Of a stretch of DNA of 64,000 nucleotides, positions 24,339 through 38,300 are shown piece after piece (position 1 is the stretch's first letter; every line of letters begins with the position of its first letter). Origin of the DNA: Ascidia mentula (Eukaryota; Chordata; Ascidiacea; Phlebobranchia; Ascidiidae); contig OX387203.1 of assembly GCA_947561715.1 (NCBI GenBank), positions 4,712,001 to 4,776,000 on the forward strand, given 5' to 3'. The notes beneath the pieces were generated by a model, which saw only the letters and a program-made list of their open reading frames with translations, had not been told where the DNA came from and did no database searches. The position numbers and the translations under genes were made by a program.

Positions 24339-24610
24339 CAACTTTAAAGAGTGAAAAGGCACCAAAAATGTCGTAACTTGTCGTAATTTGGATGGTTGTC
24401 GAACCACAAGAATGATAACGATAGCTGTGATCGCCAAGTAAGGACTAGTGTAGTGGGGCGATCTTGCCAATCATGCCATTGCATGAAACGTTACCGCATT
24501 GTCTGATTATAGTGGCAGAGATAACCTACGTTTTTGTAAAGGTAGCCTGGCAAGTTGTGCGCTTGCGCACTAGTGTACCTTGGCCACAATAAACCCCGTG
24601 AAACCGCAAA

Positions 24611-24680
24611 GCTGAAGTAGCTCAGTTGGTAGAGCGTTAGGCCTGGTCGGCCCAGGGTCGGGAGTTAAGCCTGTAAAATG
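24611..24680 (+). repeat. tRNA-like fragment or SINE head
   Basis: It begins with GTAGCTCAGTTGGTAGAGC, a near-canonical tRNA D-arm and A box. The T-arm is degraded (GGGAGTTAAGCCTG in place of GGTTCGAATCC). It reads as a decayed tRNA or a SINE head and not as a functional tRNA. Confidence 0.5.
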
Positions 24681-26560
24681 GCTCTTTTGACCACTAATAC
24701 ACGCATATGCATAGTTCTGTGTTTGTAGAAAGCTTATATTTACCACAGATAAAGTCACAAACAATATTGAGTAGGGCCCCATGTAACAAAAAACTACCCC
24801 CAAAATATTAAAGATAAGATATCTTCTTAGATAAGTTATATATATTGAAACGCTTGCAGAATTATTGGTTGCAGTGACTGCACTGAAGTGTGGTTTCAAT
24901 CTGTCGTGACTTTGCAAGACCACCCGGCTATGCTGACCGAAGCTAAACCAATTGAAGCAAAACGCCAAGACAGTTCATTGCACATTCGGGCTGAAAAGAA
25001 CTGAAGTTCTCGATTTTGTAAACGGTTCTTTAAAACTGCATTCTGCACCTTCAGAGCGATCTTGTTATATCTTCAGAGCGATCCTGTCAATAAATAGTTA
25101 TGGAGCCTGTCAAAACCATCATTGAGGTTTTTAATTGTCATTTAAGTATCATTTAAAATGCAGATCACAGGACACCGACCTCCTATAAATATTTGAAGAC
25201 GGTTTAAATCAATTAAGAAACCTCAAATGGGGATGTGTTTTTCGTATTTCCTGCAGGGATACACAACGTAATCCGTGCCTTCCCTTAAAATAAGTGTAAG
25301 TTGATGAGTGATGGAGGGTAAACTTTACACGGAAAAGAAGGCTGTGCGTTTTTGTAAAGAATTCGCATTGCATGCACTAACTGTGAGCAGACGTATGGCA
25401 GATTTTCGGAAATCAATGCGCACAGTTTTAAAGCAACTATGAATTGTTTTCCCAACTTTTTGAAAAATGTTAATAAAGCATTTCCCGAGCGGGCTTAATT
25501 GCGAGACCAAAAAGCTTAAATTGGTTCAAGTTAATAACGCAGTAGTGGGTTTTATTTCCAGTGTTGCACGCAACGTTATACGTAACGTATTCCCAAACGC
25601 AGCTTGAAAGCGTGAGTATTCATGATAAATACTGTTATTGATGTGTAATTTAAATGCCATTGTTGTTCGGTCTGGCGATGGCATCTGTACGGCGGTCAAA
25701 AGACCGTTGCGTATTGATCAGTTTATGTAATGAGGTATAGAGACGTTAGTATTGATTTTACATAACGCAATAGCAGCTCATTTGCGGGAATTTCAATGCG
25801 GAAGCATAGGGTTTTTTCAAGCCATTTTAGCATTGCGTTGCCAGAAAACAAAAACAGCTTTGCGTAGGAAATCCTGTAATTTAATTCCCCCCGCCATGAG
25901 GCAATGGTGTCGTCAAAGCGCGGAAACCATTTGGCGAGATACGTGTTAGGAAAAGCAAGCGCTGAAACCGAAAGTACTCCAAACTCAAAGGACAAAAGGC
26001 CATTGTACATTACATTATCTAGTGAGCTGTAGGGCCAACGACTTTAATTAGTAGTAGCTTAGACTAATTTGAAATGCAAATTCAGCAACTGTAGCTTTGT
26101 TAAGTCGGTGATGCGCCACACTTGCTAACTCATGCCTTCAGCTGCTTGCATATATATCAACATTGTGGGAAATTTCTCATCGCTTCAACGCACAGGAAAG
26201 CTTATGACGCAACAAAACACAACGCGTAAAAATCGCACAGCGGAAAGCAGACGTACATGTGGCAGCATATATGCATAGCCACTATAACAACAAAGAACAG
26301 CTATAAGCACGATCGTTAGACAATTAGTTCGACCATAGCGTTAGCGCATGGTTTGGAAGCCTTGCTAGGCGATAAAAGGTGTTTTGTGAAGGCTATTTGA
26401 CCGTACAAGCAATATATTTTGCATGTCATTACTCTTTAGTTTATCACTGCCAGCAGCTAGAGTGGAGAAAGTTGCCTTGTTGATACTTTCATAATAAAGT
26501 CGTTCGGTGTTGCCTGTTTCACCGGTCGCTACTGTTGAAAAGAAGACAAACAATTTAGAA

Positions 26561-29500
26561 ATGACTGAGAATACACCAAAACTACAGTTAGATAAAGAGG
26601 TTAATGGCAATATTGGAAAATTAAACTTGGAAGAAAAGACTAATCTCCAGTCAAAAGGTAACTACTGATACTTTGCTTTTTAAGACTTTGTTGCAGGGTA
26701 CCTGGCAGATAGCTGGTACTATAAGGTTCACAATTATAATTGACACCGAAAACACTATTTAAGGCCCCCGGCAAGGCCAACTTTTTGCACAATATGTTGT
26801 TGTGTTAGAGCTGCTGAATCAGCCAGTGCATTACAGGCACGCGTTCCATCACAGTGTGGTGTGATCAATGGGTTCGACATGATTACTTGCGTGTGACGTC
26901 AGTCTTGTCCTCTCTGTGTCAACAAAGTTTGGCGAGCCGGTACGAGCTGATATGTGGCGGCCGGCGAGTTACGGCGCGTTGGGGGCGTGCCAGCTGATAC
27001 GTGCGTAATACCACGCTGTGAGGGCACCGCAAGCTACAAACAAATAACAGTCAATTATGGTTACATGTGGTTGCATATTAGTTTTACTGCCTTCATTGGC
27101 GTTGGATAGCATATGAATAAACTGTAGTCTGTTGTACAAAAATGTGTTTAATGCGTTCAATACAACAGCAATAAATGAGACATTAATTAATTAATATACA
27201 ACTGTTTTGAGTCGCCGACCTTATGCAAGAAGTATAGGCGTACATCAAGATGATATCTCCAACATTAGCTTTACATTATATATAAGATCCACTTTTCGCA
27301 AGGGCAAGGTCGTATTAGCGGCCGAAATGGACTTGAAACCCAATTATAAGAGTACGTTGCAAAAAGGTGTCAAGCCTCCAAAATGTGCCAACAATTCGTT
27401 TCGTGTTTATGTGCTTAGCCATTTATCGAACCTTGAACATATTTTTGCAAATTTAGACCAACCGTCCACCTCAATGCAAGATGCGTATCGGGTCCTATTG
27501 CGTTCTATTGGCGAAGATCCAAACAGACAGGGCCTTTTAAAAACGCCGGATAGAGCAGCGGAGGCTTTGAAGTTTTTCACAAAAGGCTACGAAGAGAGCT
27601 TAGATGGTAAAATATTGTTCAAAGTAATTTGGATATTTGTAAAAGGTTTTGTACGGAAACAACATTTATGGTAACGGTTGCTTTAAGGGTTAAGATCAGT
27701 TGCTTTTGTTTAAAAAATAGTAAAAAAAATATCTATTGCTTTACCATCAGCATGCTCAGTGCCTTTTTTACATATAACTACTATATATATGTACAATGTT
27801 AGTGCCTTCACAGGTCATTTTATATTTTCAACGTTAGTTTTATTGTTACCATTTAACTGGCAAGAGCCTCACCAAAACCAGGGGCATATGTAACAATATT
27901 ATTCCCTGTGTTGAAAGTTTCCAATTATTTGATCACGTACGAAGCCGCTTTGTTCCCTCAGCGTTTGAATAGTTGTAAATTCTAGCATGTCAGACGCGCT
28001 GTGTTTAATTTCCAACCCCTTTCACCGCAGAGCTAGTTAACGAAGCAATATTCGACGAAAATCACGACGAGATCGTCATTGTCAAAGACATTGATATGTT
28101 TTCGATGTGCGAGCACCACCTAGTGCCCTTTGTTGGCAAGGTACGACTAAAGTTTTATTATTTTTGCCACGATATTGCATATAACTATTATAATATATTT
28201 TTTATGTAACAAAATATGTTTCTGGGGTCAAAATCTATTGACCTTCGAGTAAGACAAATATATTTCGCTAAAAAAGCATCGTCAGTGTCTGTAAAAACAA
28301 CGTAAAAAGATCTAAATATATATATATATTGTATGTAGCTATATAAAAGGACAATTTGTTTTATCTTGTTCGTCTTACTGATGATAAATACGCTTGCTTG
28401 TGAAGGTTATCGCTGAAAAACTTAACACACAGTACAATTTCGGGTCACGATATTTCCAATGCTGTTTTTTCCCTAACTATACAATATTTTTTGTCAGAAC
28501 ATAATCTCGTCTTGAAATTTTTTTATTTGCCATTTTTAGAAATTTGTCTTAATTTCTGATAATTTTGTCGTGATTTCAGCATCATAAACCACTCTTTACA
28601 ATTGCCCAATCGATATCAACATCTTTCATCATAATGATTGCATCATTTTGCCTTTTTATTGCAGGTGTGCGTCGGTTACATTCCCAACAAGCGTGTGATC
28701 GGATTAAGCAAACTTGCCAGGTGCGTATATAAGCAACTTGACAGTAGTGTGTTTGTTTTTTGTCAACTCGTACAAACGAACCCTCATGAACTATTTCATT
28801 ATGAGTCATCTGTCGTCTTCGCCATTTTTTTTAGTTCCGTTTGAAAAACACACGTTGGTAAATGCTTTGTTAAAATGCAAAATAATCAGTATTGTTAACA
28901 TTACAATGATAGTGTAAAGTTGCGATACAGTGCAAAAACTAAATTAAGTGTATTTGATTTTATTATCTACGGTGAAAACCTACTATTCTATGAAAGATTT
29001 GCAAAACAAAATGCTTAATTCTGTTCAAAATAAATATACGAAACATATATGACTGAATCATTTGGGACTTAACAATTACCCCTTGTAACTATGCCTTGCC
29101 TGTAGCCGGTGTTGATGTAACCATTTTTATACAGAATCGTTGAGATGTTCAGTCGGCGGTTGCAAGTTCAAGAGCGAATGACGAAACAGATTGCCAATGC
29201 TCTTGTCGAAACTCTGGAGCCAAATGGTGTTGCCGTCGTCGTTGAGGCGTCGTAAGTTTGCTAGCAAGCGTATAGCAACAGAAAGCGTAGTTATATTTAA
29301 ATTTGCGCTATGCCTGCCAGCAACAGCAGTGCAGTATAGCTTTTTTTCTGTACAAAATCACGAATTATGGCAAACCGAAATGTTATTTTTGCAAGCTTGT
29401 ATTGTGCTACTGTTCGGTATATTTGCATAAAAATTTTTAAATTATGGTTAATAAATGTTATATTGATTTGCAAAGACAGATGCGTCGGTTACCGACCTGC

Positions 29501-29902
29501 AAAGGCTGATTCCTGCAGTCAAATTTCTGACGTTTTTTTTCTATGGGTAGAAATAATAAATACAAAAAAATATTTAAACATATCCAGAATAGACGTAATA
29601 GCACAATCGCACAAAACACTGCTTTTTCGCAACTTATTTGCAAAGTTTCATGCCCCCGGAACATTTTCAGCCTGACAAGTTTTAACCCAAATATTAAAAA
29701 CACGAAGGTACTGAGCGAACTCTTCAGATATTCCATTCGACCGAATAAAAGTTTATAAGAACGTATGTATTGCAGGCATATGTGTATGGTGATGAGAGGC
29801 GTTCAAAAACCAAGTTCCAAAACTGTGACAAGCTGCATGTTGGGAGTTTTTCGTGACGACCCGAAAACAAGAGAGGAATTTCTTGTTTTATCGTCCAAGT
29901 AG
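26561..29902 (+). CDS. GCH1: GTP cyclohydrolase I
   Basis: It converts GTP to 7,8-dihydroneopterin triphosphate, the first and rate-limiting step to tetrahydrobiopterin and pteridine pigments, as a cytosolic homodecamer. Exons: 26561-26657, 27457-27606, 28031-28140, 28665-28720, 29135-29251, 29776-29902 (657 nt, 218 residues). All junction phases agree. The N-terminus is short and charged, as in the variable head of the animal enzyme. The catalytic core starts at about residue 39 with '[20 protein letters not shown]'. Zinc ligands are Cys109 and His112 in 'MCEHH' and Cys180 in 'SHMCMVMRG'. The last exon has the conserved '[23 protein letters not shown]'. No key residue is missing. Confidence 0.96.
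26894..26901. promoter_or_regulatory. CRE palindrome upstream of alternative GCH1 start
   Basis: A full TGACGTCA site. Cyclic-AMP control of GCH1 is known in vertebrates. Its role here is inferred from position only, and other TGACGTCA copies occur elsewhere in the window. Confidence 0.3.
27207..27606 (+). CDS. GCH1: GCH1 alternative first exon (read-through into exon 2)
   Basis: The frame of exon 2 stays open upstream across its acceptor, back to ATGs at 27207 and 27327. An RNA starting in intron 1 could therefore make GCH1 with a different N-terminus: about 83 residues from 27207, or 43 from 27327, before Asp33 of the main form. A palindromic CRE, TGACGTCA, lies 300 nt upstream at 26894-26901. 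The exon 2 acceptor at 27455-27456 inside this frame is what allows both forms. Confidence 0.45.
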
Positions 29903-29941
29903 AGATGATGCATTAAAGTGTCAAAAAAACACTTTTTTGAG

Positions 29942-29947
29942 AATAAA
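29942..29947 (+). terminator. Poly(A) signal of GCH1
   Basis: AATAAA, 40 nt after the stop codon. Confidence 0.65.
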
Positions 29948-30232
29948 AACACTGGCCCATACTGTTATTAACATTGTCATGTTTGAAAAACGTTTCGGCA
30001 AGAACTTATGCCATCATCAGTTTGAATGACGCGGTAGGTGTAGCTCCATCATTATAGAGAGCTAACCTGGCCGACGTCACAGACCGACTTTTTATTCTCA
30101 GAATTATGAGTAAACCCTTGATTTGTATTCCTTAACCCCTTATTTGTTCTGAAAAGATAGTAATTTTGAAAATATTTTTGGCGTACAAGTGTATTTGAAA
30201 CTACCTTATTTGCCTACTCTGGTCATTTAGTT

Positions 30233-30302
30233 TCTCTAGCTAAGTCGACAGAGCAAATATTCGGAATGCCCAAGGTCAAGAGTTCAAACCTCACTGGGAG
30301 CG
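30233..30302 (+). repeat. tRNA-like fragment
   Basis: An A-box-like CTAGCTAAGTCGACAGAGC is followed 40 nt later by a B-box-like GAGTTCAAACCTC. No proper acceptor stem is seen, so it is probably a SINE head. Confidence 0.4.
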
Positions 30303-32711
30303 ATTTTTCGTTTTTTTGCTGCAAATTTTTCAGTCACAATGGCCTCGTTACAGCTTGGCTGTGACGTCACTGCTACCGTATTTCCAGAATGTTCGTCGTT
30401 TTGATGATAAAACATCGTGAAACTTTATTGTGGTTCAAATATGCATTGTGTAGACCGAATCTCAGATGCCAAATAGGTAAATTTTACAAGAGTGCTTGAA
30501 AGTTTCAAACCAACCCAAGTACCAGTACAGACCGTGTGTTTTACTCAAACTGCTTGCCTGGAAAACCTTTATATTATTATGTTGAGCAATGTTAGAAAAA
30601 AAAAAAAACGATTTAAAACGCTACCTTGAGTTTGTGTCAAATCTTTTTCAGGCACTTGAAGTATATACGTTTGAAATAGTTGGTCTTCATCGAACGTTGC
30701 AAACATCGTTGTTTACCCTTTCTGCCTTGTATGTTTTTGGGTTTGATTGTCGGTTTTCAAAAACCCCGAGCATTGGTAGTGAACGACAAATTCAACAAAA
30801 ACGTGTTTCCTTCCGTCAGTAATTCTTCATGCATGCTTTCGACAACATTGTCGCCTGGTTTCGTTATTATGTTATCATTATTTCCAAAAGTACAGTGCAT
30901 TTGTGCTGACATGAAACTATTTTACTATTTAATCTTCAAATCCCTTGTATGCACATTCTTATTAGACCTTAATGATGATGTATCTGTGCGAGACACTGTG
31001 GGTCTTGCGTAGTTTCGCAATTACTAAACGTTTTAGTGTTATTTACTATAGAAATTCTCGAGGTCAAAATACTTTTACCTAAAAAGGCGTCACTGTTTGG
31101 ATTGTTATGTATATGAAATAAGAATGTGATTTACAAAATATATTTTATTTTAATCTTATAAGATTTTGTTTACGTCATTTAGAGTACGATTTCTATGCTT
31201 CACGCCTCAAATTCCTTAGTGTGTACAATTTACATCTTGTAAGTTACTCCAGAACAGTGCAAAAAATTGAATTCGCCGTTTAATCACTATCAGTGACCCT
31301 TAAAGTTAGCAATAGCGGGACTACATTCCCAGAGGCATTTTGTTTCTTTCCCAAAAGTATTTCGGTTTCATAATGTTATATTTAAACATTTATGTAAAGT
31401 GTGTTGCCTAAGGTTTAATGTTGTTTTAATTTGAACGACCGTCGTGACTCCATGTGTTTTACTGCGTCTGTGACTTTTTGCAAATCAACTGCCCTTATGC
31501 ACATTTTAACAGCTGCTTTAGAGTAATTTGCAGTCAATTTACTTGTGGTGCCTCGCATTATTGACATGAGCTAATTACGCGGAATAAATGATTTGCACAA
31601 ATTCTAGCCGAAAATGTTCAGAACTTTTCGTGTTCAAGCCCTCACCCTATTTTGTAAATAAGGACATGTTTCGTAATCTTCTTGGTTAAGGCCAGAGGTC
31701 GGCAACTCGCGGTTGTTTATCCTCCTGTACTATGGTTCTATGGAATAAAACCAGTAATGTAAGCAAGAAAAATGCCATTTAGACAACATGAATCAGCCTG
31801 TTTTGCTTGGTGGAACCGATGGATCTGTCCTATCAATACTTCAGTGATATTTTAAAATAGAAGATCCCAATGACGGTAATCGTCAATCATTCTTTGTGAG
31901 TAATTGTGGGTAGTGCAAATAACAATTAACATAATGTGACGCTTTCGTCGAGCTCGGCTGGACATGTACGTTTTGCAAAGTCATAGGAACGCTCATTTTG
32001 TGTCGTGCGTAATTAAAGGTCAAAAATTCCCTGCTAATTTAGGTTCGCTATATCCGAGTATGTTTCAGTTTACTGCAAAAGGGTCTAACCGGTTCTATGC
32101 ATACTATAGACCACTGATTTAGGCCCCGTAACAACCTAACCACGAAATCAGCCAGTAGTTTTTCAATTTTCAGGCAGGAGACAACAAAAAACAATTTTGA
32201 CTTCGAAATAAAATCAGTTGTAGCAAGTTTTACGAAAATATTGTGTTTCAAAGCGACACCAAGACATTAAAATCGGTGAAAACATTACGAGACAATATTT
32301 TAAGTTACAGAAATGCATTCTATAAGTGATATAATGCTTTTTTGTGGGTATTATTTTCTCATATTCAAAAAAATTACCTGATATTTTTTCTTATTGGTTT
32401 GAAACAATAAATGGCGACAAATAGTAAAATGTCAATGAATTGTCAACGGTTTAACGTGAGTATTCACGCGAATGTATGTATATATACATATTATGTGTAA
32501 GATGAACGGATGGCAGAAAGAGAATTTTGGGTTCCTAGCCAGAAGTGTCAGTCTGTGATTTAAAACAATCCCCAGAGGTTGATGAAATGTCTAACTACGG
32601 AGAATCGCAGCCTGTAACTGCACTAGACAAATACACTGGTCAAACTTACTGAGTTATATGACTTTAACAGAGTCGCGATGATAAGAGCTTAGCTGAAAAA
32701 GCATCACTCAG

Positions 32712-33137
32712 TCAACGACAGTATACTGGTATGATTGAAACCAGACGATCAATACTAAATGTAATACAAGTGATTGAGACAGAGGCACTATTATTAAGCC
32801 TCGAAATCACTGAAGCGTTACAAAGTACAATGTTGCTGATTGTATCGTAAAGTGTTCTGGTGAAAATTCGACAGCAACATAAAGGACAGTTGAAATGATT
32901 GGTTTGCTCACATGTGTGTTTAGTTTGAGGTTTCCAGACACAGAATGTTTTGCTAATGCTGTTGTTATAGAAACTCATGTGAGACCATTCCAATGACTGC
33001 CCAAATAAGTGTGTGAGACAAGATAAAAGTTTTTGACATATGCACTGCAGCACTGTAACAGTTACTCCTTTAATTAGCAAGAGAAGCTGGGCGTTTGCAA
33101 TAAAACTATTTGTCAGTACTACGTCCGCAAAGTTCAT
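32712..33137 (-). other. Unassigned 141-codon open frame
   Basis: The frame begins with ATG (MNFADVVLTNSF) and stays open about 17 codons further upstream. It is rich in Leu, Ile, Cys and Ser, with no domain I recognise. It lacks good flanking splice sites or a nearby poly(A) signal that I could see. It may be a relic exon or chance. Confidence 0.2.
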
Positions 33138-35332
33138 TAAAAGTTCAGCACAGGCATTTTCTGGAGTTCGGCGGACATTTTATCTTGTTATGCAAACAGA
33201 GCAGAGCAAACAAGGTATAGTTGTATCTGGTACGTGAAACTGCATTACTTCACGCAGCACCATAAATGCTGGATTAACACGGCAGACTGATAAATTTGGA
33301 GTTTAGTATTCAGCAATACGTCAACTGCTGCCCGAATTAGTGTAACATAGCCAATAAAATAACTGTATGCTTGGATATTTTGTTGCCTTGTTTTAAGTAT
33401 GCAGCAAAAGTTCATAAACAACGAACAATTATATCATGAAACTACGCTAACAGTTGATGGTAAGGTCTGTAGCATACTATAATATAGTAAAACCAAGTGT
33501 TTGCTATCAAATAGAACAGACTTTACCCAGACGCGCCATTGATATTGACGTCATAAAAACCTGTACATGAAATTTACCGTTATAACGATGCGGTTAACCA
33601 GCATTAACCTTCGTTACTTTGAAGGTCGATTACCGTGTACACACTTGCAGTGGAGATGTGTTTGCTAATTGGTGTTGCCTAGTGCTCTGCTTCTGTTTTC
33701 CGTTGCATGGCTGTAAATTACTGTGGTAATTTACGCTCGTGGGTTCATGACGTTTATTTTGGCATCGGATTTCGATGAGACAAGCTGTAAATAGCTTCTG
33801 GTATGATATATTACTGTATTGGAAACTGACCGTATTTGGTATTGCTATTTCTGGTTCTGGAAAGCAACAGCATATTTAAGCATGTTCTGAACAACCAAGA
33901 ATTATCAAGCATAACCTGACCAATAGTATGGTTTTCAAATTGTTTCAAACTGTTTGCATACAAGTTCATTTGCTTAATAACAAATATCTAGTTTTTGACG
34001 TGTCATGGCAGCACAAGCTGCAAGGTAATTATTTGGCGCGATCGTTACATCGGCGACAGCTTTACTGACCTCCTACGCCAGCGACGCAATTGATTTACAA
34101 CAATGCGTGCTGTGCAAGGTCGTTTCGCCGGTTGTGGTCAACAAACGTCCTCCGAGACAATAAAAGTGGAATGTTGGCAGAACCTTCGAATCATGGGAAC
34201 TTGGCAACCGGGATAATTACTGCGTGCTGTGGTTAAATATGCGCTTCCTCATTTGCGGTAAAACACAGCAGTATATAATCAGCACTTGTGGAACCTCTCG
34301 CTTCATACAGAGTTTGCCACAGCGCTCAATTCAAGTGATATGTTAAGTGTATTCTGTAGCAATATACTCTAGTCACCGTTCAGCAACGTAGTTTAATCAA
34401 CTCTTGCCGATTTAACGCTTGGATAAACTCCCACAAAGGCCTGCGCGTTCTTACAGGCCGGTGACAGTAAACAATAGTGCTGATAATCTTTAACACGGTG
34501 TAATAAAAGCTTGTCTGTTTCGCACCAGCGGCTTTGTGTAGGACCATGACGAAGGTCTTTTGGGAAGGACGCTTGACACTAACTAGCCGCAGGGATTGTG
34601 ATTAGTGTTTTATGGATGTATGGAAATGAGTTAACTGACATGCTATGCGTTTTGACATATATTGACAGCACCATGCCGGTCTAGAAGAAGGAAGTGGTTG
34701 CTTTCATGCAGTTCAACGATATAGTTAGGTCGCAGTGAAAGTCGAAATCAAGTAACGTTTTGGGCAGGCTACAGCTATTAGAGTCTGGCTGTTCCTTTGC
34801 GATGTTGCAGACGAATTAATAAATTCTTATTAATTTTCCAAAACCGTAAATGCAATCTTTTAATTGCGGAAAGCGTTTGTAATATTTTATTTTATTCAGA
34901 CCATCTTCCAAATCCACAATAACAACATCGCAAAAGTTATTACGTTTATCAAGTATGATATCAAACAGTTATTACGACCGAGAATATTTGTTACACAAAC
35001 TCAAAGGCAATGAGGAAATCCCTTGAAACGAAAGAATATAACTGCAGGAAATGCTATTCACTGAGTTAGACATAAAAGCGAAGGTCTGGGTCCGTTTCGT
35101 CCTTGCAGCTGTTAGGTGGTTTGTCTGGTTGTCTAATAACAGTGACATTCAAAGTCAAGGTTATCAGTATTGTCTTAGGTTTTGATTTTGGGGACAATGA
35201 TGAGTTTTAAATGTTTGATTTCTTCCAAACAATGCGAGAGACTATTTTGGCATATGTTTTGACTTGTGTATCATTTGTTTAGCCTCCAGATTGTAGCTTT
35301 AGGTACGAGCACTTAACTGAAGCAATTCTGCC

Positions 35333-38300
35333 ATGGCGAAATGGGGTTACAACAAGTCCGATTGTCGTAAGTGAAAGTTCTAATAGAATTCTTGTCCAAT
35401 ATGACTAAAAATATTCCGTATAATTAAAAAAGTGGTTCTGTATATTACAAGGTTGACATTATACGTTAACGTTACAGCATTTACCGCTAGTTGCGGGCAG
35501 TGTATGACAGACCTCTAAAAACTTGATATGTATTAAGCTCCAAGCAGCTGGTCCAGTCTTTTCCCTATTGCCGCCGATGGAAAGTTCCAATCGCCAATCG
35601 ACTTACGTACTTCCTTGGCTGTGGTAAGTCCCAAACAAAATGATATGCTTAAGTGCCAACAGTTGAAATGTAAAGACTATGCGTGACAATTTGGTAATTC
35701 TACGTTTCAAATTAGTTGTTTGTCGCGTTCCGCAATATTGCCGCCGCACTTTACATTTTTAATTTAAGCCGTGCCTATTTGCAGTAATGTTTCATGCTGT
35801 GTTTGGTACGTTCTACAATCACGACTTCTATGCGTTTTGACTGTTGATATACTATGATTAATATTCGACCAGTGCATGATAGTCTAACTAAGACAAACAC
35901 TGTATTTGCCTGCCCGTTTATTATCCTTTCTGTGGTTCGTGTTGATGGATTTTGCATATTTGTATGCAGAAAACTGAACGCCCAAAACTTAGCATGAGCT
36001 ACGTATCGGCGGAAGTGACGTCAGCAACCAACAACGGACATTCGGTGACGTTCCACCTTACCGGAGGACAATCAAGTTCGTAACGCATTAGGCGCATCTC
36101 CCCTAAACAAGTCTGTTCATCTGTGCTTTTGTCAAATATGAATATTTTTTTCCGGCTGAGTTTAGGTTTTTTTTCGGCTAAACTCTAAAGTCAAATGTTA
36201 TCAAAATGTAAGTTTAAATTAGCGAAAGATTGCTTAAATTCCTTGTTTTTCTATTTTCCCCAGCTCTAAGCGGTGGACCACTCACAGGTGAGTACAAACT
36301 GCTACAATTCCACTTCCACTGGGGTTCCGAAAACACGAAGGGTTCTGAACACACATTGGACGGAAAACAGTTTGCAGCCGAGGTAGACCAACCTTTTATG
36401 CACCATTAACGGTCAGTTACAGACTAACGTCCCAAGCCAATGGTTCTGGACGTTTTTGTCATGGCGTACCACCTTATGTATTTTTTTAGTGTTATTTGCG
36501 TACCAACTTATTTGGTCCCTAGCCGAAGTTTAAAACATAATGATACATCAAAACGCATACAACAAACACCGTAAAACACAATTTAATGCAAAAACAAGGG
36601 GAGGTTAAATATGTGCGTATTCACGGTCGATGAGGTATGGCGATAAAAATATGTAACAGTACCACTAATGGTACGCGTGTCACTGGTTGCGAACCACAGC
36701 CCTAAGCTAAACACAATATAATACTGAGTGACCTTTTACGCCGGGGCGGAACCCACGGCCCACCAGCAAAATCATCCGGCCTGCAGCGGTGCTGTGATGT
36801 CATGGTGCAAAAGGAGATAATATGAATATGGTGCAAACGCCTGAGCTATTATACAATTCATTACAAGAACAAACATTTTGAACAACTATTGTTCACCCAT
36901 CTGAATAAAATCACCCAAATTCGCAAGGTTTAACAACACTATAAACCGGAGTTTGCGTAAATGTTACCAGAAAAAATACTACGGTCCGCTGAAACCTATA
37001 ACAGGTTTGGCACGCAGGCCAACTATAGTTGTCGGTCCCTTGCTTACTGTTGTTGTGCAAAGGGGGCAATTCTTTGCGAGGCGGTTCATGTTTGTGACGA
37101 CCACGTCTAATTACTTTACTTTTTCGCAGTTGCATTTGGTCCATCAGAACATGAAATATTCGTCATTTGAGGAAGCTATCAAGCATCAGGACGGACTAAG
37201 CGTGATTGGCGTATTTCTTGACGTGAGAATAACAAATCTAATGTTACAAATAAATTAGTCCTAGAACAAGCAATTATAGGCGTTATACGCAAGTAAAAAT
37301 GATGAGTTTAATTAAACGTGCACGAAAACTACATTATCCACAAACACGAATATATAAGCTTATAGAAACGCCATACTAACAGTCCAAAGTAGGTCTATTT
37401 CCACCCATGCTGTACGTTTCCTCTTATGCTTCAGTCCCATTCCGGTGGATCTGAAGTTCTATTGAACAAAGACAAAATGCATCCACTCTTGGCGTTCTTT
37501 CACAATGCTGTGGACAAAAAGCGTCAGGATACCATGCTTCCTTGCAATCACATAGGGGCGATGATTCGTATCCTATTCAACAAACCAAACAAAAGCATTT
37601 GAAATAAAAATAGTCACAACTTTTTTAGTCTGCGACTACGTAAGGTAATAATTAAGGAGGTGATTGTGACGTGAATCTACCCAATTATCCACTCCGTAAC
37701 AGTGTATGGTAAAAAATCACTCTTCGAAACAATCGGAAGCGATTGCGTCCAATGCAATTCTTGTGAAGTAATGGGGCGCTCTGTACGATTTCTATAAAAT
37801 TCAAGTCAGTGGCGTTCAGGATGTGCCGGAGCGAATTAGAATATCAACCTGGATTCCTTCTATTGAATAAGTTTTAAATTTATGAAGTTTTTGAATATTC
37901 AGATACCAGATTCGGCAGAATGATTGGACTTTGCCTGCGCCGTTAAAATCCATCATGCAATTACTACACTATGTGAAATATGATGTATTTGAGATTCATT
38001 ATACATAACAGTAATCTGACAAAATTTCCATTTGTTAAAGGTTGACAAAATAGTATAATGTGTTAAAACTGTAACTTCGTCACAATTTTGTGCTTTCTAC
38101 AGGTGCAAGGTGCCAACCCCGCCTACGACAGCGTGACAAACGTGATGAAGCAAATTCCAAACAGCGTAAGTTTGACAAGAAACACTTCGGTCAAATTTGA
38201 CAATTAACAATTTGAAAAACACAGGGTGACAGAGCAAAAGTGAGCGGAGGAATCGATCTTATGAGCTTGCTGCCAAACAGTGAGTATGCTTTAAGTACAA

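Larger units (their letters stand above)
23169..26560. other. Shared upstream region of divergent genes
   Basis: These 3.4 kb separate the starts of the minus-strand ZNF598-like gene and plus-strand GCH1. I see no exon here. The region holds a fold-back element (24239-24338) and a tRNA-like fragment (24611-24680). Promoters for both genes should lie here, but I could not point to a convincing core element. Confidence 0.5.
29903..35332. other. Intergenic region, GCH1 to first carbonic anhydrase
   Basis: AT-rich DNA of 5.4 kb with no exon I can assign. It holds a decayed tRNA-like segment (30233-30302) and a minus-strand open frame (32712-33137). The last kilobase should contain the carbonic anhydrase promoter. 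Confidence 0.5.

Noticed and set aside
24570..24968. 132-codon minus-strand frame
   Set aside because: It runs through the antisense of a tRNA-like fragment and has no protein-like features.
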